Of a DNA stretch of 64,000 nt, positions 6,660 through 13,796 are shown one piece after another (position 1 is the stretch's first letter; every line of letters begins with the position of its first letter). The notes under the pieces were generated by a model, which was given only the letters and a program-made list of their open reading frames with translations, made no database searches and was not told where the DNA came from. The translations under genes were made by a program, and so were the position numbers. This DNA comes from Eubacterium sp. 1001713B170207_170306_E7. Its GTDB lineage: Bacteria; Bacillota; Clostridia; Eubacteriales; Eubacteriaceae. The DNA is taken from assembly GCF_015547515.1 (NCBI RefSeq), contig NZ_JADMVE010000008.1, forward strand, positions 88,686 through 152,685. Reading direction: 5' to 3'.

Positions 6660-8687
6660 CTATACTGCCACCGAATGCAGCGATTTCTTTCCTGTCTGCA
6701 TGGCTTTGATGGCCTTTGGCACTTTGATTTTCTGCCACATATCAATAAAATACTGTTCCTGCCTGCTTGGCTTCCTGTTTCCGGCGCCAGTGCATTGCAC
6801 GATCTCTCCGTTATTGTTCAGTTCCAGGGTCAAATAAGGTTTATTCGGCTCCTCTACTCTGCGGATAAAGAAAATATTAGTAATCCCTGCCGCATGTTTG
6901 GAGTAATACAAGCTTACGCAGTTGCCATTTGCCGGTCCTTCTTTTTTAAATTCCTCGCTGTCTTTTGGCGCACGAATGACCATGTTGAAACGCTCAAAGC
7001 GGAAAAGCGTATCTAACTTTTCAGCCCGTGCAATAATTATTTTTTCTTTTTCCGCTTCCTCTATTTTTTTCATTGCTTCCAATCGCTCATTTTTAATATT
7101 AACCAGCCGGTCATGAGCGTCGTCCAGATCTTTTGGTTTCCATATCCGTTCATTGGTAATGTCATATCCCTCATTTTGGGCCATTGTTAAATAATCCCTA
7201 TAGACTAAACCCAGAAGGTCTCCGGCATTGTATCCTCGCTGAATCCATTTTTCTTTCTGGCATTCTCTGTAAAGATAGTTGACCAGTTTCCTGATCCTGA
7301 TGCCCTCTGGAAGATCTGTCATCCGGCTAATTCGAATCCCTTCCCGCCTATAGAACAGAACGTCCTGTTCGGTTATTTTTACCTGTTTTTTTCGCAATGT
7401 TCTCAAACCTTCAACGTCCTGGATTCCAAAATTATTTTTTCTGATCATGTCCAGATCCTGCCGGTCGATATCAAACATCGCGCAGAGGTCTTTTCCTCTA
7501 TCGTGGTACTTTTTGCTCTCCCAATAGCCAAAATCTGCCATGTCTTTGGCCATTTCCCAGAGACTGCCCTTTGTAAGGTACTCAATTTCCGGAAAGCTTT
7601 GATAAGCTTTGAGATATCCCGCAACATCTGCTTTTTTAAAATGTGCACAAAATTCCTTGACCGCTGAATACTGGAATGGTGTTCCCTGCAGCACTGCATC
7701 CACATTGTCTGGAAAAAGCTCGAACTGCATGTTCCTCTGCCCCATTCCCTCGGATTCATACCAGTCTGTTCGCCCTGTTCGCCAATAAGCGGCCTCTGTG
7801 GGAAACTCATACTTTTTCACTTTTCTTTTCTCGGTGTCAAAGATGAACCGCATTAACTCATCGTAATAATTTTCAGGTCTTCTCTGCTTTGGTTCTGGCG
7901 TATTTGAAAAAGCGTGTTCGACCTTAAAGTAACGGACGGCAATGTCTTTTTCTCCATGTCTTTGGATAACCGCGATGTTTTTTTGCTGTATGGCGCTTCT
8001 GGCCCGACCATTTTGTTTATAGGTTACGGCATGGCCGCAGAGGGGACAGCTGCCCAGTTCGTTATGAACAGCCTTTTCTAATTGGACGGTTTGACGACAG
8101 GCAGTGCAATAGCCTTTAATTTTTCTGCCTTTCCGCTTGAAAAAGATGATCTGTCCAAAAGCATGATTATTGATCCATGCCTCTAATTCTTTTGGCCGAT
8201 CCCCGATCATTTCCATTTGATTTTTAACGCGCTGTTCTTTGGCCTCTTTTCGCTGAAGATAGCGGTCATTGGCAATCCTTTCCATGTACCAGCTTAAAAT
8301 ATGTGTTGCCTTCCAGCAATTCTGCTTTATGGCATTCGGGGTATCTTCACTAAAAAACTGATTTATTTTCTGTTTGTCGGATTCAGAAAAGTAAGTTTTA
8401 TCATAAAAGTTATATCCCAAATCCTCGGCATCGCCTTGAAATTGCAGATTTTCAAGTGTTGCCTGTGACCACCGGTATCCCTCTTCTTTACAACTGGTCA
8501 TGACCTGATGAATAAAATCCATTTTCTCCATGTCTAAGAAAGTGCGGATTTTCCGGGTTCCTTCTCCTGAAAAGATGGTCATGATCAAGAGACTTCCCTC
8601 AACTTCGATGATTCCCTGGTTTTCGTCTTCGACCCTATATCCCGGGAATGCCGGCCAGGGCCTGGCTTCAAACTGTTTTATTCTCAT
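6660..8687 (-). CDS. PcfJ-like protein
   Basis: A 675-residue protein resembling PcfJ, named from the enterococcal conjugative plasmid pCF10 and also common in Firmicutes prophages. It has a basic zinc-ribbon region near residues 200-225 (CTACRQTVQLEK ... CPLCGHAV) and a C-terminal catalytic-looking region with a conserved QEQYFIDMWQ stretch. Its biochemical role is not established to my knowledge. It overlaps the pcfK-like start-to-stop junction by four bases, and the HUH Rep gene is next upstream, so the three act as one unit in the phage DNA-replication section. Confidence 0.8.
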   Translation of the reverse strand: MRIKQFEARPWPAFPGYRVEDENQGIIEVEGSLLIMTIFSGEGTRKIRTFLDMEKMDFIHQVMTSCKEEGYRWSQATLENLQFQGDAEDLGYNFYDKTYFSESDKQKINQFFSEDTPNAIKQNCWKATHILSWYMERIANDRYLQRKEAKEQRVKNQMEMIGDRPKELEAWINNHAFGQIIFFKRKGRKIKGYCTACRQTVQLEKAVHNELGSCPLCGHAVTYKQNGRARSAIQQKNIAVIQRHGEKDIAVRYFKVEHAFSNTPEPKQRRPENYYDELMRFIFDTEKRKVKKYEFPTEAAYWRTGRTDWYESEGMGQRNMQFELFPDNVDAVLQGTPFQYSAVKEFCAHFKKADVAGYLKAYQSFPEIEYLTKGSLWEMAKDMADFGYWESKKYHDRGKDLCAMFDIDRQDLDMIRKNNFGIQDVEGLRTLRKKQVKITEQDVLFYRREGIRISRMTDLPEGIRIRKLVNYLYRECQKEKWIQRGYNAGDLLGLVYRDYLTMAQNEGYDITNERIWKPKDLDDAHDRLVNIKNERLEAMKKIEEAEKEKIIIARAEKLDTLFRFERFNMVIRAPKDSEEFKKEGPANGNCVSLYYSKHAAGITNIFFIRRVEEPNKPYLTLELNNNGEIVQCTGAGNRKPSRQEQYFIDMWQKIKVPKAIKAMQTGKKSLHSVAV

Positions 8688-9154
8688 TGCTGGCCTTCCT
8701 TTAAAAAGTCCAGCATGCTGTACTGGATATATCCCGGCGTTTCTTCTTTGACTGATGGCCTTTTTTTGGGTTTGTTCACAGATTGTTTCTTTGTTTCAGC
8801 CTTTTTCCGTTTGCTTGCCTGGCTTCCATCATGCTGGGTAATCATAGCACTGTCACCGATCCGGATGATCATCTTAAAATCAACATCGGATCCCGGAAGA
8901 TAATATTCCGCAGCGCGCTTGTAAGCTTCCAGATCGCTGATCCCGTTCCCCGTACCTTTGACGATGTTTTCGAGACATTTATCCAGAGTTTTGTCCGGCA
9001 TCATGACCGCCTCTGCGAATTGTTCACTGCTGCAGAAATACTTTAGTGTCTTGACAACGCTTGCCTTGATGACCTGTGCTTTCCGATCAGTTATATTTTT
9101 GTTTTTGCTTTCTTCTTTAATTTTTTCGATGGCTTGTTCAATGATTTCTGTCAT
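8684..9154 (-). CDS. PcfK-like protein
   Basis: A 156-residue PcfK-family protein. A helical N-terminal domain (about 1-90) resembles PcfK; a Lys/Ser-rich linker and a short C-terminal segment (YIQYSMLDFL) follow. The start is the ATG at 9154 with an AAGGAAG leader; a longer frame overlapping the Rep gene has no site. PcfK and PcfJ are regularly adjacent in plasmids and phages. Function is unknown; interaction with the neighbouring replication protein is an inference. Confidence 0.78.
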   Translation of the reverse strand: MTEIIEQAIEKIKEESKNKNITDRKAQVIKASVVKTLKYFCSSEQFAEAVMMPDKTLDKCLENIVKGTGNGISDLEAYKRAAEYYLPGSDVDFKMIIRIGDSAMITQHDGSQASKRKKAETKKQSVNKPKKRPSVKEETPGYIQYSMLDFLKEGQQ

Positions 9155-9156
9155 TT

Positions 9157-9918
9157 TCAGCACTTCCTTACTTTTCTTTTTTCGTTTGGATTGACCGGAT
9201 TCAGCCGGATCATTCTGTAAAATTGGTAGGGTGTTCCATTGAATGGATTCTTCCCCATATAAACGGATTCTTTGTCGATGTAGTAGCCTTTTTGGGGTTT
9301 GGGTTCGCGGATCCACCGCTCGGCTTTTACGGCTTGTATTTTGGGTTCTGGCCGGATCAGGTTGTGGCTGGTATTGAACCGGCGCTTTCCTTTCCGGTCC
9401 TCATAGTGGTCAAATTCATAATCGGTATACTTGATAAGATAGTGTGCCAGCTTTTTATGATCGGCCCGGTTATCCAGGTGATTAAACTGTACGGTTCCGT
9501 ATGGCCATAGCTTTGCGATGACGGCGGTGTCCATTTTGTTGAGCACGATGTGATGATGAAACGCGCCCCGTTTTCCGACTTCGGTCACAGCGATGTATTT
9601 ATAGTCGATCTCGGCTTTTTTACAGTGCCGGCGTAAATCTTTATGAAACTTCGCCAAATGCGCCCTGGCCACTGCTCTTTCTTTTGGTCTTTCCGAGATC
9701 CGGTACGGCAGCACAATGTGAAGGTCACCTTCCCAGAAATTCTCATTTATGTATGCCCTGATCTGGGCTTCCTGCTTGTTTCGGTTTACTTTCTTCTGGG
9801 CTTCGCTTGTTGGCCGGCTCTTCCTGGCTCTTGGTTTTCCTTTCTGCCACTCCCGGTAGGCGTATGTCTTTTTAACTTCAATTGTGTTCCCTGCTTCTAC
9901 TGTCCACTTTTCATACAT
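9157..9918 (-). CDS. HUH-type replication initiator (rolling-circle Rep-like)
   Basis: A 253-residue protein with three motifs in the order of HUH endonucleases. A hydrophobic beta strand LHIVLPYR is near 66-73, a His triplet GAFHHHIVLN (H121-H123) binds the metal, and LAHYLIKYT has Tyr160 and Tyr164 as candidate nucleophiles. Such enzymes nick single-stranded origins and start rolling-circle replication. It is the only obvious replication initiator here; no DnaD-like, helicase or helicase-loader gene is seen in the operon. It immediately precedes the pcfK/pcfJ pair (2-bp gap). Confidence 0.82.
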   Translation of the reverse strand: MYEKWTVEAGNTIEVKKTYAYREWQKGKPRARKSRPTSEAQKKVNRNKQEAQIRAYINENFWEGDLHIVLPYRISERPKERAVARAHLAKFHKDLRRHCKKAEIDYKYIAVTEVGKRGAFHHHIVLNKMDTAVIAKLWPYGTVQFNHLDNRADHKKLAHYLIKYTDYEFDHYEDRKGKRRFNTSHNLIRPEPKIQAVKAERWIREPKPQKGYYIDKESVYMGKNPFNGTPYQFYRMIRLNPVNPNEKRKVRKC

Positions 9919-10013
9919 GCTTTACCACCTTCAGTATCCTTAAGTGTCTAAATGTTAATATGCTAAACGGGCTTCAAAGGCCCGATTTTAAGCCGTTTTT
10001 TGAATTTTTTCCA

Positions 10014-10110
10014 TTGCCTTTACTGTATGAAAAATGGTATAATAACAGTAAGACAACTTCTTAAAACAACCGGCGGCTTCCAGGCTACAAAACCGGTTGT
10101 TTTTTATTTA
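10014..10110 (+). ncRNA. Candidate short rightward RNA A (promoter plus terminator)
   Basis: In the gap between Rep and a zinc-ribbon gene, a rightward promoter (TTGCCT 10014-10019, 18 bp, TATAAT 10038-10043) is followed by a 10-bp stem (10064-10073 with 10093-10102) and a long T-rich tract. The predicted transcript is about 60 nt and contains no ORF. It runs against the operon. A second rightward terminator-like hairpin lies at about 9966-9998. Confidence 0.4.
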
Positions 10111-10407
10111 TTTTTTTAACCGCTGCCCGCACCATGGGCAGTAATTGCCAATATAGCCGATCTGGGATAAAGGCGCATCCTTATACTCAATGGCGATGAT
10201 CTTTTCACAGGTCGGACACGCCCAGGCGACGTCTTGATCTTTTACCTTCGCCCTGACCTGTTTGGGCTGCTGAAGCTCTAAGACCTGGATGGATAAATCC
10301 AGATCGTTTAATCCGAAGTCAACAGCGTTTCTGAGGGCCCGGCGTTTTCCGCGAAGGGTGTTCCGAGCCTCCCGGCATCTTCCGGGGTCCATCCATGGCT
10401 TTTTCAT
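10108..10407 (-). CDS. Zinc-ribbon phage protein (99 aa)
   Basis: A basic N-terminal helix rich in Arg, then a C-terminal zinc ribbon with CPTC and CPWC pairs (about 64-67 and 92-95). A DNA- or RNA-binding role is plausible from the charge. It overlaps the upstream 62-residue zinc-finger gene by ATGA. Not otherwise recognised. Confidence 0.72.
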   Translation of the reverse strand: MKKPWMDPGRCREARNTLRGKRRALRNAVDFGLNDLDLSIQVLELQQPKQVRAKVKDQDVAWACPTCEKIIAIEYKDAPLSQIGYIGNYCPWCGQRLKK

Positions 10408-10592
10408 GCTTCGTCTCCCAACATTTTGTGACGCGCACGCTTCAAAACCCGCTGCGCCTTGGTAAGGTTATGGAGCGGATCGCAGTGCCGGCAGACAAAG
10501 TACCGGGGATCCTCCCACTGGTAAGCTGGTATGGTGGCGATGAAGCCACACTGGTTGCACTGCATGTCGATGGTGCGTTCTAAATCTCCCAT
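10404..10592 (-). CDS. Small zinc-finger phage protein (62 aa)
   Basis: A 62-residue protein with CNQC (about 11-14) and CRHC (about 34-37) pairs forming one zinc ribbon, followed by a basic helix (KAQRVLKRARHK). Coupled by ATGA overlap to the next zinc-ribbon protein. Function unknown; size and charge suit a nucleic-acid-binding accessory protein. Confidence 0.68.
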   Translation of the reverse strand: MGDLERTIDMQCNQCGFIATIPAYQWEDPRYFVCRHCDPLHNLTKAQRVLKRARHKMLGDEA

Positions 10593-10694
10593 TTTCTGCC
10601 TCCTGCTTCTAAAAAGGGTAAAAAAAATTAGGACACAGCTTCTCTGTGTAACCTTTTAAAATGGCGGCGGTACGATCCCCGCCGCTGGATATTT

Positions 10695-10779
10695 CTTCCT
10701 TTTTTCGATTGTTGTGCTATAATAAATGTGTAAACTAATCTTTGCCCTTTTCAGCCTCCACGCTGTCTAGGGCTTTTTT
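10695..10779 (+). ncRNA. Candidate short rightward RNA B
   Basis: The 279-bp gap 10593-10871 has no convincing leftward gene. It holds a rightward extended -10 (TGCTATAAT, 10715-10723; the -35 is poor) and, 20 bp on, a hairpin closed by GCCCT/AGGGC (10744-10748 with 10769-10773) with an inner CAGC/GCTG stem and a TTTTTT run. The predicted RNA is about 50 nt. A GC-rich perfect hairpin also lies near 10662-10683. Confidence 0.35.
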
Positions 10780-10871
10780 CGTGGGTCTGTTTGTACCCTT
10801 GCGCTTTTCTGCGCCAAACCCACAGCCTTTCTTTTTAATTTTGTTTTATGAAGGGGTCAGAGCTCTAATGC

Positions 10872-11081
10872 TTAAGGCGGGCGCTCCGCGCTGGCTTTTA
10901 CCCACTTTGTTACTAAGGGCATTGGAGCGGCTTTTGTTTTGGCGATCCACGGCGGTGCGGGTGGGCCGGGTGGCAAATCTGCTGCCTTTTCAAAAAGCGC
11001 TTCAAAAGCTTCAAGTTGTTCAAATAAAAGTGCCGCAAGTTGTTCACACGCTGCTTCGATCTGTTTTCTTATTTCTTCCAT
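10872..11081 (-). CDS. Small phage protein with coiled coil (69 aa)
   Basis: The N-terminal 35 residues are a leucine/glutamate-rich amphipathic helix (EQLAALLFEQLEAFEALFE). The rest is Pro-rich and basic. The ATG overlaps the stop of the 101-residue gene upstream (TAATG), so translation is coupled. Function unknown. Confidence 0.6.
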   Translation of the reverse strand: MEEIRKQIEAACEQLAALLFEQLEAFEALFEKAADLPPGPPAPPWIAKTKAAPMPLVTKWVKASAERPP

Positions 11082-11386
11082 TATTCACACTCCAGTGCGG
11101 ATAATACCTCGTTGAAAGTAGAAAATTGCTCAAATGTTATCAGGTTTAGTAAAAATAGTTCTCCAAGACTGGACATATAGGCATCGCGTATATAGGTTGT
11201 TACTTTTCGTTTGCCGTCAATGGTATCCTGGATCTCCTTCATGTGTATCTTGGCCTTTTCCTTGATCTGGTTGAGTTCTTCCAGATACCCGTCTTTTTCA
11301 ACGGTCAGATCGCCTACCTGATTCGTGAGTTCTTCCTTTTCGGCTTCCAGATCCGCGATTCGGACCATGGCTTCGGTCAGGTTCAT
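11081..11386 (-). CDS. Coiled-coil phage protein (101 aa)
   Basis: Residues 1-55 are a continuous heptad-like coiled coil (ADLEAEKEELTNQVGDLTVE). The second half is a compact hydrophobic domain. A GGAGGC-like site precedes the ATG. It is coupled to the 69-residue gene. Possibly a structural partner within the early operon, by position only. Confidence 0.68.
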   Translation of the reverse strand: MNLTEAMVRIADLEAEKEELTNQVGDLTVEKDGYLEELNQIKEKAKIHMKEIQDTIDGKRKVTTYIRDAYMSSLGELFLLNLITFEQFSTFNEVLSALECE

Positions 11387-11397
11387 GTTCGGCCTCC

Positions 11398-11483
11398 TTG
11401 TCTCTTTTTTGAATTTATGGTAAACTATGGTTGTTAACGTACATGGTCCCTTTTAGCGGTGCAACGCTATGGGGGCTTTTTCT
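11398..11483 (+). ncRNA. Candidate short rightward RNA C
   Basis: A rightward TTGTCT (11398-11403), 17-bp spacer and TAAACT (11421-11426) precede a nested hairpin (AGCG/CGCT inside CCC/GGG, 11448-11474) and a T-rich tract. The hairpin also encodes the last residues of the leftward gene ending at 11453, so coding constraint is an alternative explanation. The layout matches candidates A and B. Confidence 0.28.
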
Positions 11484-12004
11484 TTTTTCATAAACAGAAG
11501 CTGATTGTCTTGGCGCCACCACTTTGAATACTTTCGGGCATGCTCTGCGTTTTTAACAGCAATCTCATAGTGCTTTTGACAAAGCTTTTTTCCCGGAAGG
11601 GCTGGCGTTTCACAACGATAACAAAGGCCCTTTTTCCTTCGGATTTCCGGGATAGAACCGCCATTTTCACGCCTTCTTTTTTCTACTTTTTCAATCCCCC
11701 GTTTCCGTTCTTTGACATAGCATTCTAAGCAAAAGACTCCTTTAATGGCCGCTTTCTTCCCGCATCGGACGCAAAGCCCTGCTGCCTTCCGCTTTGCATA
11801 AGTTTCATTTTTTCTTTTTTTATCCTTTTTCAGGATATTCGCTTTATTCCTGATATAATATTCCCGGTTCTCTTTTTGCTCTTTTTCAATACATTCCGGG
11901 CACTTTGTTTTGTTATAAAAGGCGTCTCTTTTTCCGCACCGGACGCAGATATGGTGTTCTTTCAAGAATTCTCGCCGTGCTCGATTTTCTTCTTTATTGC
12001 TCAT
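11453..12004 (-). CDS. Triple zinc-knuckle phage protein (183 aa)
   Basis: Three related modules, each opening with LCxRCG-type CxxC and closing with CxxC or CxxH (CVRCGKRDAF..CPEC, CVRCGKKAAI..CLEC, CYRCETPALP..CQKH), are separated by very basic helices. The protein probably binds three zinc ions and nucleic acid. Similar proteins occur in Firmicutes prophages without a known role. It overlaps the 52-residue gene upstream by 11 bp. Confidence 0.75.
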   Translation of the reverse strand: MSNKEENRARREFLKEHHICVRCGKRDAFYNKTKCPECIEKEQKENREYYIRNKANILKKDKKRKNETYAKRKAAGLCVRCGKKAAIKGVFCLECYVKERKRGIEKVEKRRRENGGSIPEIRRKKGLCYRCETPALPGKKLCQKHYEIAVKNAEHARKYSKWWRQDNQLLFMKKEKAPIALHR

Positions 12005-12152
12005 TTTTATTACACTCCTTTAAGCCGACCATCCACCGGCGGTAATCACAGTTCTTTTTAAAATTTCTCACTGCTTTATTGTGCTCTTTTCGTTTATAGG
12101 CGGCATATTTCCGCACCCTGGGTGAGTTGATGGAATAAGCGATAGCGTTCAT
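11994..12152 (-). CDS. Small basic phage protein (52 aa)
   Basis: The ATG at 12152 follows an ideal GAGGAGGTGACTTT leader, so this start is preferred over a frame opening 23 codons earlier. The peptide is rich in Lys, Arg and Tyr. Function unknown. Confidence 0.65.
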   Translation of the reverse strand: MNAIAYSINSPRVRKYAAYKRKEHNKAVRNFKKNCDYRRWMVGLKECNKNEQ

Positions 12153-12156
12153 AAAG

Positions 12157-12288
12157 TCACCTCCTCGGCCAGCATCCGGTGGATACCAGTACGATAAACA
12201 AAAGGGTGATTGTCGCGGCAACCGTGTTACACATCACGCCGATCATGCAGATATAAAACGTAAAAATAAATAGTACAAATTCGGCCAT
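12157..12288 (-). CDS. Small membrane protein (43 aa)
   Basis: A 43-codon frame opens at 12288 after GGAAGAGTGAGAC. The peptide is almost wholly hydrophobic with two short membrane segments split by a Cys-Asn turn and ends in basic residues. Its end overlaps the ribosome binding site of the 52-residue gene. Start-stop packing with both neighbours supports it as real. Confidence 0.55.
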   Translation of the reverse strand: MAEFVLFIFTFYICMIGVMCNTVAATITLLFIVLVSTGCWPRR

Positions 12289-12291
12289 GTC

Positions 12292-12540
12292 TCACTCTTC
12301 CTTATAACGCTGCATCCTCAGAGCCCGCTTTTGCAGTTGCCTGTCCTCCTGGATCCGGAAGCGCACCAGCAGAATGAAACTGCCGCCGGCAACGAATAGG
12401 GCTGCCAACCACCCCGCACCGCAGGTAAATATGCCTTTTTCAGCCCAGCCATACAGGCCAAAAAGCCCGCATAGGATACAAAATTCAAAGAAGCATTTCA
12501 CAGCGTCGTTGACGATGGCGCGTTTGGTTCGTGGTGTCAT
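12292..12540 (-). CDS. Small membrane protein (82 aa)
   Basis: The start at 12540 overlaps the stop of the 33-residue gene (ATGA) and follows GGGAGGAAGCGTT. Two predicted membrane helices (about 15-33 and 43-63) flank a Gly-rich turn, followed by a very basic tail. Function unknown. Confidence 0.68.
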   Translation of the reverse strand: MTPRTKRAIVNDAVKCFFEFCILCGLFGLYGWAEKGIFTCGAGWLAALFVAGGSFILLVRFRIQEDRQLQKRALRMQRYKEE

Positions 12541-12638
12541 AACGCTTCCTCCCATGCCCCTGAACAGGCAATTTCAATATCCCCAAACATTTGAGTTGCC
12601 TCTGCCTTCGTGATTAGCTCCAGCTCGAATAAGATCAT
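12537..12638 (-). CDS. Very small phage protein (33 aa)
   Basis: A 33-codon frame with an AAGGGGTGAAGTG leader and ATGA coupling to the membrane-protein gene downstream. The sequence (LELITKAEATQMF) resembles part of the 75-residue protein encoded at 12762-12989 (LELITEAEGIKLL), so the two may share a common short fold or ancestor. Confidence 0.5.
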   Translation of the reverse strand: MILFELELITKAEATQMFGDIEIACSGAWEEAL

Positions 12639-12642
12639 CACT

Positions 12643-12765
12643 TCACCCCTTAAAAAATCGTGGTATGCACCGCAGATCAATTTGCCTCTGGTTCCTTTGT
12701 CTTTTAGACTGCCTGATTTCTTCCCGCAAATCGCTGATTACTTTTTGCTTTTTTTCTTCGTTCAT
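12643..12765 (-). CDS. Very small basic phage protein (40 aa)
   Basis: A 40-codon frame starting in ATGA overlap with the 75-residue gene, with GGAGGGAGAAAG before it. Lys/Arg/Gln-rich helix. Function unknown. Confidence 0.5.
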   Translation of the reverse strand: MNEEKKQKVISDLREEIRQSKRQRNQRQIDLRCIPRFFKG

Positions 12766-12989
12766 CTTTCTCCCTCCCGGCTGCCAATATAGGCAAAGTT
12801 GACGTCGTTCAGCAGCTTGATGCCTTCTGCCTCCGTAATCAGTTCCAGGCGTTTCAGTGTTGCGACTTCGCCAAACAAGGTGCCGTAGTCAATCTCATTG
12901 AGCAATTGTCCACGTTCGGCATTCCCTCGGGCTTCATCAACCTTCTCAATAATCATGTTGATGACGATCTGTTTTGTTAGTCCGTTCAT
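12762..12989 (-). CDS. Small phage protein (75 aa)
   Basis: Acidic helical protein of 75 residues whose C-terminal half (ATLKRLELITEAEGIKLLNDV) resembles the short protein encoded at 12537-12638. ATGA overlaps at both ends place it firmly in the early operon. Function unknown. Confidence 0.65.
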   Translation of the reverse strand: MNGLTKQIVINMIIEKVDEARGNAERGQLLNEIDYGTLFGEVATLKRLELITEAEGIKLLNDVNFAYIGSREGER

Positions 12990-13189
12990 TTTTTAGCCTC
13001 TTTCATATTTTTTCTGGTCTCTTTAAACAAGTCGGCCAGCTGGTCTTCTACTTCATTTCTTTTGTCAACTTCTCGCCTTATTTCCTCATCCAGATATAGC
13101 ATTCGGTTCATGAGTTCGGTTTCTAGTTCAGAAAAAGGCTCTTCTTTTAATACCTTATACAGTACTTTTTGTTCGATTTCTGTTAGCAT
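12986..13189 (-). CDS. Small helical phage protein (67 aa)
   Basis: The ATG at 13189 follows GAGGTGAACCAT and is preferred to an upstream ATG inside the excisionase-like gene. The protein is strongly charged and helical, probably a coiled coil (YLDEEIRREVDKRNEVEDQL). Function unknown. Confidence 0.6.
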   Translation of the reverse strand: MLTEIEQKVLYKVLKEEPFSELETELMNRMLYLDEEIRREVDKRNEVEDQLADLFKETRKNMKEAKK

Positions 13190-13205
13190 ATGGTTCACCT
13201 CATAC

Positions 13206-13436
13206 TTATCCAGGCATTTGTAGCAAATTGCCGTTTTCCTGCCGTTCACTTTTCCCGCTTCTATGATGCCTCATAACCCAGGCTTTCAGCGCGGCATCCA
13301 CAAAATAAAGCTTACATCCTGGCGCCTCCTGAAACGCCGGGAAATCAGGCTCATTTTCCATATACTTGTAGATCGTGGATCTGGAGCAGTTCATATATTC
13401 ACAAGCTTCTTTTAGTGTTAGAATTTCTCTTCTCAT
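13206..13436 (-). CDS. AlpA/excisionase-like helix-turn-helix protein (76 aa)
   Basis: A winged-HTH of the MerR/excisionase superfamily occupies residues 1-55 (LTLKEACEYMNCSRSTIYKYM), followed by a basic tail. It is the second gene of the leftward early transcript. Excisionases and Cro-like control proteins commonly sit here, so it may direct excision together with the integrase or act as an early regulator. Confidence 0.78.
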   Translation of the reverse strand: MRREILTLKEACEYMNCSRSTIYKYMENEPDFPAFQEAPGCKLYFVDAALKAWVMRHHRSGKSERQENGNLLQMPG

Positions 13437-13446
13437 CTGCTTCCTC

Positions 13447-13617
13447 CTAATTCAAATTTTTCTGTTTAAGCTGATCCTTCAGTTTCTTTTGCTCCTGAAG
13501 TACATTGGCGTATGCTTGCACAAACGCGATGGCGACCGGATCCTTCTTGACATAATCGATCTGATTGTCCACTTCATTCAGGAGTTTTTCTTTTTTATTC
13601 TGGTTTTCAACCCTCAT
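13447..13617 (-). CDS. First gene of the early operon (56 aa, unknown)
   Basis: A 56-codon frame starts at 13617 after a near-perfect AAAGGAGGTGAGAAACT leader. The helical peptide ends in a Lys/Gln-rich coiled segment. It lies about 80 bp downstream of the strong leftward promoter and is the first gene of that transcript. Function unknown. Confidence 0.62.
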   Translation of the reverse strand: MRVENQNKKEKLLNEVDNQIDYVKKDPVAIAFVQAYANVLQEQKKLKDQLKQKNLN

Positions 13618-13687
13618 AGTTTCTCACCTCCTTTGAAAAAGTCTCATTTCTCTATAGGCTGAAGACTGATTTGTTTTCTTTTTGTCG

Positions 13688-13727
13688 TCTATGATTACAT
13701 TATAGTCGTCATAGATAACAACGTCAA
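13688..13727 (-). promoter_or_regulatory. Leftward early promoter with repressor operator
   Basis: On the minus strand, TTGACG (13722-13727), a 17-bp spacer and TATAAT (13699-13704) form a strong promoter. Inverted heptamers TCTATGA (13688-13694) and TCATAGA (13709-13715) flank the -10, and the adjoining GTCGTC is repeated. This is the expected binding site of the S24-type repressor encoded to the right. Confidence 0.85.
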
Positions 13728-13748
13728 GGCTTTTTTGTTATTTTTTGT

Positions 13749-13777
13749 TTGCATTGAAAACATATTTGTGCTACTAT
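13749..13777 (+). promoter_or_regulatory. Repressor promoter
   Basis: TTGCAT (13749-13754), 17 bp, TACTAT (13772-13777) with TG one base before the -10 (extended). An AGGAGGTAATAAA leader follows before the repressor ATG. Together with the divergent early promoter it forms the lysis-lysogeny switch. Confidence 0.75.
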
Positions 13778-13796
13778 ATGTACAGGAGGTAATAAA

